Origin: Myxococcales bacterium UBA1238
GTDB lineage: Bacteria; Myxococcota_A; Bradymonadia; UBA7976; UBA1532
Direction of reading: 5' to 3'
Length of the DNA: 37,247 bases
Assembly: GCA_002309015.1 (NCBI GenBank)
Contig: DBWM01000010.1
Location: forward strand, 516 to 37,762
The translations under genes and the position numbers were made by a program. Below, piece after piece: positions 16,050 to 23,774 of this stretch. Under the pieces are notes generated by a model. It was not told the origin of the DNA and did no database searches. It worked only from the letters and a program-made list of their open reading frames with translations. Positions within the stretch are counted from its first letter, which is position 1. Each line of letters starts with the position of its first letter.

Positions 16050-16682
16050 TTAAAGATGGGTGTAAGTGGGCGTGCTCGGATCGGGTTGGGGCTGGGGCTG
16101 CACGTCGAGCGTCACGCGGTAACCCGCCTGGTTTTGGGGCAGGTTGCCGGCGTTAAAGATGCTCAAATCCGATTTGAGTGCGAGCACCTGAAAGAACGGG
16201 GCGAAGCGTTCCTGCGAGATGTGAAAGCCGCGCAAAAACTTGTAGAAGACTTCCTGTTCGCCTTTTTCGGCCTCGCCGTCGGAGAGGGAGGATTCCACGA
16301 GGTTGAGCAGGAGGCAGATCTTCTGCGCATCGGTCAGCTTGGTTGAGGCTACGGCGATGAACTCGTCGATGCTGTGCTGATTGCGATAGCGGGTGGCGGT
16401 GTCGACGAGCTGCCGGTATTCCTTCGAGAGTTCGAGGACGCCTTTTTGGTTCTTGCCGCCGATGATCGTAAAAAGATGGCCCATCTCTTCGGCATCGATG
16501 CTGCCGCTCGAGACCATCATGTAGAGGATGGCGGTGACAAAGATGAGCGGCGGGGTCAGTTCGGGATCGCCTTTACGGCTGAAGACCGAAAACAAGCCCC
16601 GATCGGGTTTGCTCATCTTGCCCTGCTCCAGGCGGGCGCCCCCGTTTTGAAAATTTGCGCAATAGCGATCGTAGAGATCCAT
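16050..16682 (-). CDS. TerB-like helical domain protein
   Basis: A 210-residue cytoplasmic protein. The segment at about 42-140 (PLIFVTAILYMMVSSGSIDAEEMGHLFTIIGG, split here by description: a hydrophobic helix, then S-x-S-x-I-D-x-E-E) resembles the first metal-site helix pair of TerB domains. SLSDGEAEKGEQEVFYKFL (about 128-150) resembles the second (D-G-x-x-x-x-E-E). TerB domains bind divalent metal and are often linked to stress and membrane systems, not only tellurite resistance. The C-terminus is a Pro/Gln tail. ATG 16682 lies 33 bases after a good promoter. It heads the minus-strand group and is divergent from the histidine kinase gene. Confidence 0.65.
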   Translation of the reverse strand: MDLYDRYCANFQNGGARLEQGKMSKPDRGLFSVFSRKGDPELTPPLIFVTAILYMMVSSGSIDAEEMGHLFTIIGGKNQKGVLELSKEYRQLVDTATRYRNQHSIDEFIAVASTKLTDAQKICLLLNLVESSLSDGEAEKGEQEVFYKFLRGFHISQERFAPFFQVLALKSDLSIFNAGNLPQNQAGYRVTLDVQPQPQPDPSTPTYTHL

Positions 16683-16714
16683 GTTGAAAACCCGGTTTTG
16701 AAATGCTGTGCGCC

Positions 16715-16742
16715 ACTATATCCTCTCAGTTTTGCGGTGCAA
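16715..16742 (-). promoter_or_regulatory. Promoter of the TerB-like/radical SAM gene group
   Basis: On the minus strand: TTGCAC (16742-16737), a 16-base spacer, TATAGT (16720-16715). These match four and five of six consensus bases. The start codon of the TerB-like gene follows after about 32 bases. Confidence 0.6.
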
Positions 16743-16890
16743 GCGCGCGCCTCAGGCCCGGACAAAAAAGAACGCCGGTTTTTCAACTTTTGCTGCGCAA
16801 GCTTGAGATGTGCGGGTTTTCGGGCAAAATCGTCTCTTTTGAGTGAGCATCGCGCTCAAAAATGTGAGCTTTGCCGGTAAGGGGCTTCGG

Positions 16891-19302
16891 ATGGAAGATC
16901 AAAAGCGAATCAAACCCTTGAGCCTGATGGCGTTGATCGACCGCCTTTGTGCGGAATCTTCGCGTCGGGATTTGTTTCGCATGTTGCGCTTTAAGGAAAC
17001 GCGGCTTCAGCTGCTGGAGCAGCTGCGCAGTTTTGATTTGGAAGCGCATGCCGAGCCTGTGGCGCAGCCTGCGTTGCCGCCCTGTTTTTCGCTCTCCCCC
17101 GGTGAAGAGCCCTGCGAGCCCGAATGCGACGAGCCTGCGCCCCTTCGGCGGCGACGTTTAAAGCGCGAGCAGCGATATAAACAACGTGTGGAACGCCGTG
17201 CGCTGCGGCTGCAGGAGATCCAGTGCCTGCGGTCGAAGCTCTCTTCCAAAGTGATCGAGAGCCTTTCCGGGAGGCCGTTCGGGCAGCAGATCTGGCGGCT
17301 TTGCTGCGATTCCGTGGGGAGAAAGCTGCTTTGGAAGATCGCGACCGACCGCGAGAACCTGTTGTTGCTCTTTGAACTCTGGAAGTTCCGCATGCAACAG
17401 CTTCGGCCCAAGGTCACGCTTCTGCTTCTGGCATTGAGCCTCGTCCCGTTGATCGTGACCGGACTGGTGAGCGTACAGCGCGCCTCCGACCGGGGTAAGC
17501 ATGCGGAGCACGAGAGACAGCGGCAGGCGGCGGAGTTTGCGGCGGGTGCGGTGAACAAAACCGTGGAAGAGCTGCGCCACGAAGTGATGACCTACGCGCG
17601 AAGATTCCCCATCGAGCATGCGGACTTTGCTGCTTTATCGAAGAGCGCGGAGCTTTCCGGACATCCGGTGACGCAAATGATGCTGAGCGACGGGACTTCC
17701 TGGCATGAGGGGGAGTCTTTGCTCGATTTAAAACCTTACTACAACGCGATCTTCTTTGCAGATGCGGCGGGGGAGATCTTCTACTTCTATCCCTATCGCC
17801 CTGTTCGCGGGCGCGTTCACTTCGTCGATTCCAAGCCGCTGCTCGCTTCGAAGCGGGATCAGGTGTTCCTCTCCAGGCTCGACATCAAGGATGATCGCGA
17901 AGCCTTGTTTGTGACGGTGCCCCTGCGGACCTTTGATCAGCCGGATCAGATCGAAGGGTATTTTGGGGCGATGATCATGCCGTCCAATCTCGATGCCGCC
18001 CTGCGCAGTACCCTCGAGATCGCGGCGCCCGCAGAGGGATCGGGGCTTCTGTTGCTGAATCCTCAGGAGAAACCGGTGGCGCAATGTGGGTTTGCACAGA
18101 ACGAAAACCTGTTGCCCTGCGTGCTGTCCGGACATTCGGAGAGCGAGCAGCTGGCGAGCGGAGTCAGTGAACTCTTTCAGGAGGAGGGGGATTCGATTCT
18201 GATCGCGCGTGCCCCCGTAGGGGATACGGGGTTTTCGGTGGTGATGGTGACGCCGTCGAGCGCCGCATATTATGAAGTCCACGCGCTGATCTGGATGCTT
18301 TGCATTGCAGTGATGCTTTGTCTGGTCATCCTGGTGCTCATTGCGGCTCCGGTGGCCGATACGGTGGTCAAACCGATACAGGATCTGGAGCAGGCGATCC
18401 GTCAGATCAGAGACAACAACTACCGCGATACGCTTTCGGTCAACTCTGTGGACGAGCTCGGACGCCTCGCCGACAACTTCAACGCGATGGTCGAGAGCTT
18501 AAACCAGCGCGATCAGAGCTCGGCAAAGGAAGCGCAGAGCATGCAGGCCTCGATGGAGATGAGTCAGGTGGCCTCCGAGCGCCTCCGCATCGAGAACGAG
18601 AACTTCAAGGTGCTCGCTCACGGCCTGGGCGTAGGGATGCGGAGCAAGCTGCACCATGTTTTGAGCTACAGCCAGTTCATTGCCGACGCCGTGGGCGGTC
18701 AGGTGAAAGACGAAGACGGCCACGATCTGCTGGCCATGATCGAGGATGAAACCGCAGAGATGGGGCATCTCGGCGATGATGTGCTCGAATATATCGAATA
18801 CCGAAGGACCCCCATCAAGCTCGAAGAGGTCGAGATCGAGCCGTTACTGAAGGCGGTTCGGGCCCGGGTGCTCGCTCGCAGATCAGAGGCGGCGCAGCGT
18901 GCCAAAGAGCGGGGCCTTGAACCTTACCCCGTAGGCGAGGTCGAACTTCCGGAGGGCTTGCCCAAACTGATGACCGATGAGCGCAAGCTTTCGCTGATCT
19001 TTGAAAAACTGATCGAAAACGGCCTCAAGTTTAACCGCAATGCCCACCCGAAAGTGACGATCACCTTCGAGGAGGAGCTCGACTACATCTTTACCGTCAG
19101 CGACAACGGCATCGGTATCGATCCGGACGAGCGCCGATCAATCTTTTCACTCTTCAAGCGGCTCGACGGCAGCTTCTCGGGGAACGGGATCAGCCTCAAT
19201 CTGGTGCAGGAACTGGTGCGCATGCTGGAGGGACAAATCGACGTCGAATCCAATGCGAGCGGTGGGACCAACTTTTTAGTGATGTTGAACGGCGCGATGT
19301 AG
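16891..19302 (+). CDS. Membrane-bound sensor histidine kinase with atypical H-box
   Basis: An 803-residue protein. Residues 1-170 are a basic cytoplasmic region, unusual before a sensor. A membrane helix (about 175-195) and an extracytoplasmic Cache-like sensor (about 200-460) are followed by a second helix (about 465-487), HAMP (about 488-540) and a coiled coil. The dimerisation helix reads LAHGLGVGMRSKLHHVLSYS. His577 fits the phospho-acceptor, but it is followed by Gly instead of the usual Asp/Glu. The ATPase domain is intact: N-box Asn710, DNGIGI from 738, GNGISLN near 764. No receiver domain or response regulator gene is adjacent. I prefer ATG 16891 (AAGGGG eight bases upstream) to GTG 16843. 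Confidence 0.82.
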   Translation: MEDQKRIKPLSLMALIDRLCAESSRRDLFRMLRFKETRLQLLEQLRSFDLEAHAEPVAQPALPPCFSLSPGEEPCEPECDEPAPLRRRRLKREQRYKQRVERRALRLQEIQCLRSKLSSKVIESLSGRPFGQQIWRLCCDSVGRKLLWKIATDRENLLLLFELWKFRMQQLRPKVTLLLLALSLVPLIVTGLVSVQRASDRGKHAEHERQRQAAEFAAGAVNKTVEELRHEVMTYARRFPIEHADFAALSKSAELSGHPVTQMMLSDGTSWHEGESLLDLKPYYNAIFFADAAGEIFYFYPYRPVRGRVHFVDSKPLLASKRDQVFLSRLDIKDDREALFVTVPLRTFDQPDQIEGYFGAMIMPSNLDAALRSTLEIAAPAEGSGLLLLNPQEKPVAQCGFAQNENLLPCVLSGHSESEQLASGVSELFQEEGDSILIARAPVGDTGFSVVMVTPSSAAYYEVHALIWMLCIAVMLCLVILVLIAAPVADTVVKPIQDLEQAIRQIRDNNYRDTLSVNSVDELGRLADNFNAMVESLNQRDQSSAKEAQSMQASMEMSQVASERLRIENENFKVLAHGLGVGMRSKLHHVLSYSQFIADAVGGQVKDEDGHDLLAMIEDETAEMGHLGDDVLEYIEYRRTPIKLEEVEIEPLLKAVRARVLARRSEAAQRAKERGLEPYPVGEVELPEGLPKLMTDERKLSLIFEKLIENGLKFNRNAHPKVTITFEEELDYIFTVSDNGIGIDPDERRSIFSLFKRLDGSFSGNGISLNLVQELVRMLEGQIDVESNASGGTNFLVMLNGAM

Positions 19303-19336
19303 GCTGTTTGAAGCGCCATCAAAGAGGGGAGTGGGA

Positions 19337-20092
19337 TCAGAGGAAGCGCCAGAGCGCGCTTAAACCGAGGGCAGTGCAGAGGAGACCGAGCAGGGGGCTG
19401 ATGCTTTTACGGGGCAATGCGCGGGTGAGTCGCGGGCCTAAAGGCGCGCCGATGAGGGATCCGATGCAGAGGGCGGCGGTCATCGGCCAGTCGAGGCCGC
19501 CGGTGCCTTTGAGCACAAGGTAGGTGATGAACCCGGCGATGCAGATGGGGGCTTCGGCTAATGTGGTTGAAGCGATCGCCGTCTTCTGATCCTGACCTAC
19601 GATCACCTGTCCGCCCGTGACGATCGGCCCGAATCCGCCTCCGGAGAGCCCTTTGTTAAAGGCGCTCACCAGTGCGAGCAGGACCGCCTTCCACCATCCA
19701 AACGAAAACCGGATGCCGCAGAGCAGGAAGAGGCCTACCAGTGATACCAGAATCGCAATATAGAGCTGCACGGCGTTCTTTGAGACCTGAAGCGAACCCC
19801 ATGCCGCAAAAACGGTGGCCGCAATGCCCAAAAAAGAGATGAGCAATGCAAGGGCACGCTCCCTGCTGTTCCCCGAGAACTCCGCATTCTTCAGCCTGTG
19901 ATGCATATAGGATGCGAGCATCCCTCCCACCGCCTGAGAGAGCAGCACCGCAGGTACAGAAGAAGAAGGCGCATAACCGAGCAGCAGCAACACCGGCGAT
20001 AAAATGGTCCCATAGCCCATCCCCACTCCGGAATCGATCGCTTCGCAAACAAAAGCGAGCAACAGGATGATGAACAGCGTGAGCAAATCCAC
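19337..20092 (-). CDS. TauE/SafE-family sulfite/anion permease
   Basis: A 251-residue membrane protein with about eight helices. It shows the TauE/SafE pattern: AIDSGVGMGYGTILSPVLL near the N-terminus, SVPAVLLSQAVGGML, then in the second half NKGLSGGGFGPIVTGGQVI and IGSLIGAPLGPRL. The family exports sulfite, sulfoacetate or other organic anions; the substrate here is not visible. I chose GTG 20092, which has a full GGAGG site (20103-20099) seven bases upstream, rather than ATG 20122 or TTG 20137, which have none. It converges with the histidine kinase gene, 34 bases apart. The upstream side is a 706-base gene-free region. Confidence 0.88.
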   Translation of the reverse strand: MDLLTLFIILLLAFVCEAIDSGVGMGYGTILSPVLLLLGYAPSSSVPAVLLSQAVGGMLASYMHHRLKNAEFSGNSRERALALLISFLGIAATVFAAWGSLQVSKNAVQLYIAILVSLVGLFLLCGIRFSFGWWKAVLLALVSAFNKGLSGGGFGPIVTGGQVIVGQDQKTAIASTTLAEAPICIAGFITYLVLKGTGGLDWPMTAALCIGSLIGAPLGPRLTRALPRKSISPLLGLLCTALGLSALWRFL

Positions 20093-20166
20093 AGAAAGCC
20101 TCCTCTCTGGGATCAGGATCATAAGGTTTAAACCCAAAAGTTGCGAGTCCGAAATCCAAAAAATGA

Positions 20167-20189
20167 GCAGGATTTGTAAAAAATCCTGC
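20167..20189 (-). terminator. Terminator-like hairpin in the leader of the permease gene
   Basis: GCAGGATTT (20167-20175) and AAATCCTGC (20181-20189) make a perfect nine-pair stem with a five-base loop. Read on the minus strand, TCATTTTTT follows. It lies about 75 bases before the permease start and about 78 bases past the end of the 43-bp array. It could end a minus-strand transcript of the array or attenuate the permease mRNA. Confidence 0.45.
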
Positions 20190-20266
20190 GATCCCGGCCT
20201 GAAATGCTGCCCATGATGCCGTTATCGAGCGGCCATGCGCCCTTCGGAGGGCATTTTGATGAGGTT

Positions 20267-20652
20267 GAAAACAACTTGCCGAAGATCGGAAACCTATTCG
20301 ATCGGATTGCAAACTGCTTTCCGAATACCCGGAACCCCGTTTGAAAAGATTGCAAAGCGCCTTCCGAATGCCCGGAAACCTGTTTGAACGGATTTGAAAC
20401 AGCAGACTTCCATCTCGGCCATCAGTTTTAACGGGATGAAAACTGCTGTCCGAACGAGAACGAGCCGTTGGATCTTTAATCAAAGCGCCTGCCGGGCCTG
20501 AAGCAGCTTTTCGGATCGCTTTTAAAAGCGCATACCCCGCATCCGGAAACGAGGTGATCGCGCTTTCAAAGACCCCGCTTCGCATTCGGCTGGATGGGCG
20601 AGCGATCATCAAAGAGCCTGCCGAAATGGGGATCCGGATGCATACAAAAAAG
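20267..20652. repeat. Nine-unit degenerate 43-bp tandem array
   Basis: Units recur with starts near 20267, 20309, 20352, 20395, 20438, 20481, 20524, 20567 and 20610. All steps are 43 bases apart from one or two of 42-43 at the left end. The best-conserved part is GCAAAGCGCCTTCCGAATGC followed by CCGGAAACC and TTTGAACGGAT. The second and third units are most alike, and similarity falls toward the right. The last unit contains GAAATGGGGATC (20623-20634), the reverse complement of the core of the 11.7-11.9 kb array. The array occupies most of the gene-free region 20093-20798. The remainder (20653-20798) is AT-rich and holds the upstream region of the repeat lipoprotein gene. Confidence 0.82.
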
Positions 20653-20798
20653 AAAGCATGTCGATTCAGATTTGAGTCGGCTCCAGATTTTTTGAACCTT
20701 GCGCAGAATGATCACAGAGCATCACTTTTTAATCGATCGAACGTATCAATATGGTTATCATATATCGTGATTTTCATGATGGACGAGGAGTTTTGATC

Positions 20799-21965
20799 AT
20801 GCGAATGACCCCATTTTCACTCTTTTTAATGGCCCTCTGCAGCCTGGGTTGCAGCGATCATGATGATGGCGGTTCCCATGACGGCGGATCCTGGACCCCT
20901 CCCACACCCGTTCACGATGCAGGCCATCGTTCGGAGGACTCCGGGCATCAGGAGAACAGAGACAGCGACATTGAAGAGTCCAAAACAGACAGCTCGATCC
21001 CAGTGACTGCCGGATATAATGAGACCGGTGATGAGATGTGTGCAAATGGGCTGGACGACGACGGTGACGGCTATGTCGATTGCAGAGACAACGGATGCCA
21101 ATATAACCCAGCGGTTACGGTTTGCCCGTTTGGTGATGGTTCAAAACAGAACGAGATCACCAACGAACTTTGCAACGACCAAATCGATAATGACGGCGAC
21201 GGTTATACCGACTGTAAAGACTACAGCTGCAGCCGGAATCCCTGGGTGACCATCTGTGAGAGCGAATTTACCGAAGAGAAATGCTCGGATGGTATCGATA
21301 ACGATCACAACGGTTACACCGATTGCAGCGACTCCGCCTGCATTGAAGGCGGCTATGGTGGCTGCGCAAAGGGTAAGGATGGTCAGCGAAGTGAGAAGGG
21401 CTTCTGCATCGATGGGCTCGATAACGATGGCGATGGTAGGACCGACTGCGATGATGAGGACTGTGTCTCAGTTTCCGCCTGCGTGACTTCTTATCCGGAA
21501 CCCATCCGGTACAACGAGACCGGTGACGATCTCTGCAGCGACGGCCTCGATAACGACGGTGATGGCGTTACAGACTGCGATGAAGTGATGTGTATGCTGA
21601 ATCCGGAAGTGACCCTCTGCCGTGATGAGCACATGCATATCAGCATTGAATGGACCAATGAACTTTGCAGCGATGGTCTCGACAACGACGAGAATGGCTT
21701 TACCGACTGCAAGGATCATGCCTGCACTTACTTTCCATGGATCACCGTCTGCAACGGCGAAAACACCGAAGCGAAATGCCGCGATGGTCTCGACAACGAC
21801 AGCGACGGTTACATCGATTGCAAAGACTATGATTGCCAGTGGAACGGCCTTGGCGGCTGTGCAGATTCAGAGAAGGGCTTCTGCATCGATGGCCTCGACA
21901 ACGACAGCGACGGCAAGACCGACTGTAATGACGATGATTGCGCCGAAGCAGCAGCCTGCCGGTGA
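20799..21965 (+). CDS. Lipoprotein with eight Cys-rich calcium-type repeats
   Basis: A 388-residue exported protein. The signal ends at Cys18 (SLGC), followed by an Asp/Gly/His-rich linker (about 19-70). Then come eight units of about 40 residues, each with C-x-D/N-G-x-D-N-D-G-D-G-Y-T-D-C and two further Cys. DxDxDGxxD is an EF-hand or thrombospondin type-3 style calcium loop, so calcium binding and disulfides are predicted. The eight units are two copies of a four-unit block (entry sequences ETGDxxC, NELC, E-x-KC, KGFC). The related MopE-type metal-binding motif is another possible relative. ATG 20799 has GAGGAG eight bases upstream. A strong terminator follows, and a paralogue lies next. 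Confidence 0.82.
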   Translation: MRMTPFSLFLMALCSLGCSDHDDGGSHDGGSWTPPTPVHDAGHRSEDSGHQENRDSDIEESKTDSSIPVTAGYNETGDEMCANGLDDDGDGYVDCRDNGCQYNPAVTVCPFGDGSKQNEITNELCNDQIDNDGDGYTDCKDYSCSRNPWVTICESEFTEEKCSDGIDNDHNGYTDCSDSACIEGGYGGCAKGKDGQRSEKGFCIDGLDNDGDGRTDCDDEDCVSVSACVTSYPEPIRYNETGDDLCSDGLDNDGDGVTDCDEVMCMLNPEVTLCRDEHMHISIEWTNELCSDGLDNDENGFTDCKDHACTYFPWITVCNGENTEAKCRDGLDNDSDGYIDCKDYDCQWNGLGGCADSEKGFCIDGLDNDSDGKTDCNDDDCAEAAACR

Positions 21966-22001
21966 TCCGGATGCGGGCTGTTTTAAGCTGAAATCTGGTG
22001 A

Positions 22002-22024
22002 GGGGGCTCTGAAGTCCCCTTTTT
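22002..22024 (+). terminator. Rho-independent terminator after the first repeat lipoprotein
   Basis: GGGGGCT (22002-22008), loop CTGA, AGTCCCC (22013-22019; one G-T pair), then TTTTT. It lies 37 bases after the stop codon and separates the two paralogous genes into different transcripts. Confidence 0.85.
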
Positions 22025-22072
22025 AAAAAGAGGATCGAAGAAGTTACGGCGACCTGAAGGGGCATTTGCAAA

Positions 22073-22101
22073 TTGCGTTGGCGCGAGAAAACGCTTACTC
22101 T
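22073..22101 (+). promoter_or_regulatory. Promoter candidate for the second repeat lipoprotein
   Basis: TTGCGT (22073-22078), a 17-base spacer and TACTCT (22096-22101). The start codon at 22137 follows after 35 bases, with AAAGGA as ribosome site. Because a terminator separates it from the upstream gene, a promoter is needed here. Confidence 0.5.
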
Positions 22102-22136
22102 ATGCCCGCTTCTTAAACCCGAAAGGATTCTGAATC

Positions 22137-23591
22137 ATGCTGAAGCGCGCTCTCTCTCTGATTTTGTTGGGCCTCTGCGCCTGCGGTTGCGACGACGACG
22201 ATAACGACAACGGCACGCTCGACAGCACCGTAAAAACGGATGCGACCACCCAGGATGCCGGCAAAACGGATGCGACCACCCAGGATGCTGGCAAAGAAGA
22301 CGGCTCAACGAGCGACGGCTCGACGACAGATGACAGTGGCAATGCGGACGGCTCGACGACTGATGCGGGAGTGATTCCGGAACCCACCAGTCACAACGAG
22401 ACCGGCGACGAGATGTGCAGCGACAAGGTCGACAACGACGGCGACGGCAAGATCGACTGCGAAGACTTCGGCTGCATCTATAACCCCGCAGTGACCGTCT
22501 GTCCGCTCGAAGAGGGTAAGGTTCGCGAAAACACCGACGCGCTTTGCAGCGATGAACAAGACAACGATCAGAGCGGGAAGGCCGACTGCGAAGACTGGAG
22601 CTGCAGCCACAACCCCTGGGTCACCGTCTGCAACGGCGAAGTGACCAATGCGAAATGCCAGGATGGTATAGACAACGACAGCAACGGATTCACCGATTGC
22701 GACGATAAAGCCTGCACTCAAAACGGCTTCGGCGGCAACAGCTGCATCAAGTCCGAGAAGGGCTTCTGCATCGACGGTCTCGACAACGACGAAGATGGCA
22801 AGACCGACTGCGAAGATGATGACTGCAAGACCGCTACGGCATGTGGCGCTGTGCCCGAAAACACCGATGCGCTTTGCAGCGACAACATCGACAACGACAA
22901 CGACGGCTTTACTGATTGCCAGGATTACGACTGCAGGCCGCGCGAGGGGAATACGGTCACCATCTGCGTTGAAAACACCGATGCGCTTTGCAGCGACAAC
23001 GTCGACAACGACGGCGACGGCAAGACCGACTGCAAGGATCCCGACTGCAGGCCGCGCGAAGGGAATTCGATCACCATCTGCGTTGAAAACACCAATGCGC
23101 TTTGCGAGGACGAAATCGATAACGACGGCGACGGATACATCGATTGCCAGGATAACGATTGCGTACCGAGAGATGCCAGCGATACCTCGGTGACGACCTG
23201 CCGCTCTGAACAGAAAGCTGAAGCCGAAAACACCAACGAGCTTTGCAGCAATGGCGTAGACGATGACTGGAACGGCTTCATCGACTGCAAAGACAACGCT
23301 TGCGTACCGAGAGATGCCGCTGATACATCGGTGACGGCCTGCCGCTCTGAGGAAAAGCAGGACGAGAATACCGCCGAGCGTTGCGCCGATGGCAAAGACA
23401 ACGACTGGGATGGCTACATCGATTGCAGGGATCGCGATTGCAGTGGCACGGCGTCCTGCCCCGTTGAAAACACCAACGAACTTTGCAGTGATGAAACCGA
23501 TAACGACGGCGATGGTTATACCGACTGCAGCGATCACGATTGCTCACAGAATACCAATGTGACGGTCTGCCGTTCCAACAGTAACAACTGA
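22137..23591 (+). CDS. Lipoprotein with ten Cys-rich calcium-type repeats
   Basis: A 484-residue paralogue of the gene before it. The signal ends in CACGC (Cys16 or Cys18), followed by DDDDNDN and a Thr/Asp/Gly linker containing a perfect ten-residue duplication (TDATTQDAGK twice). Ten repeat units follow, each with C-x-D-x-x-D-N-D-G-D-G-x-x-D-C and extra Cys. The first four are the same block (ETGDEMC, ALC, AKC, GFC) as in the neighbour. Units 5-6 share a PREGNxxTIC linker, and units 7-8 a PRDASDTSVTTC-type linker, so they grew as pairs. Surface adhesion or matrix function with calcium is inferred. It has no membrane segment beyond the signal. Confidence 0.82.
   Translation: MLKRALSLILLGLCACGCDDDDNDNGTLDSTVKTDATTQDAGKTDATTQDAGKEDGSTSDGSTTDDSGNADGSTTDAGVIPEPTSHNETGDEMCSDKVDNDGDGKIDCEDFGCIYNPAVTVCPLEEGKVRENTDALCSDEQDNDQSGKADCEDWSCSHNPWVTVCNGEVTNAKCQDGIDNDSNGFTDCDDKACTQNGFGGNSCIKSEKGFCIDGLDNDEDGKTDCEDDDCKTATACGAVPENTDALCSDNIDNDNDGFTDCQDYDCRPREGNTVTICVENTDALCSDNVDNDGDGKTDCKDPDCRPREGNSITICVENTNALCEDEIDNDGDGYIDCQDNDCVPRDASDTSVTTCRSEQKAEAENTNELCSNGVDDDWNGFIDCKDNACVPRDAADTSVTACRSEEKQDENTAERCADGKDNDWDGYIDCRDRDCSGTASCPVENTNELCSDETDNDGDGYTDCSDHDCSQNTNVTVCRSNSNN
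22233..22292 (+). repeat. 30-bp in-frame tandem duplication in the linker
   Basis: Two adjacent 30-base units (22233-22262 and 22263-22292) differ at one base. They encode KTDATTQDAG twice. The near identity points to a recent duplication, probably polymorphic between strains. Confidence 0.85.
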
Positions 23592-23652
23592 TCTTCCGCT
23601 CCCGCCTTAAAACCTCTCCTTCCTTAAAGCCTCATCATCCCTCGCGACTCAA

Positions 23653-23681
23653 TTGACGCTTGCTCCGATTTGGGGTAAGAA
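23653..23681 (+). promoter_or_regulatory. Promoter candidate for galT
   Basis: TTGACG (23653-23658), a 17-base spacer and TAAGAA (23676-23681). The -35 box is strong (5/6) and the -10 box weak. The galT start is 93 bases downstream; the leader contains AACCGC/GCGGTT arms that could pair. Confidence 0.4.
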
Positions 23682-23774
23682 CGCGATTTCTTTAAGAGAA
23701 CCGCACGCGACGCCTGTGGCGGTTTGAATGCGCAAACCTGAGAAGTGAGCTTCTGCTCTGCAAAAGAGGTCGTT

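Noticed and set aside
16050..16682. Tellurite-resistance function for the TerB-like gene
   Set aside because: Only the TerB-like helical pattern is visible. There are no other ter genes, so the specific function is not supported.
22305..23537. 410-codon hydrophobic-looking minus-strand frame
   Set aside because: It is the antisense of the Asp/Asn-rich repeats, which read as Val/Ile/Ala in reverse. It only looks like a membrane protein.
23605..23633. CCTTAAA-CCTC direct repeat after the second repeat lipoprotein
   Set aside because: Two 12-base near copies 17 bases apart; too short and not supported by any hairpin or promoter context.
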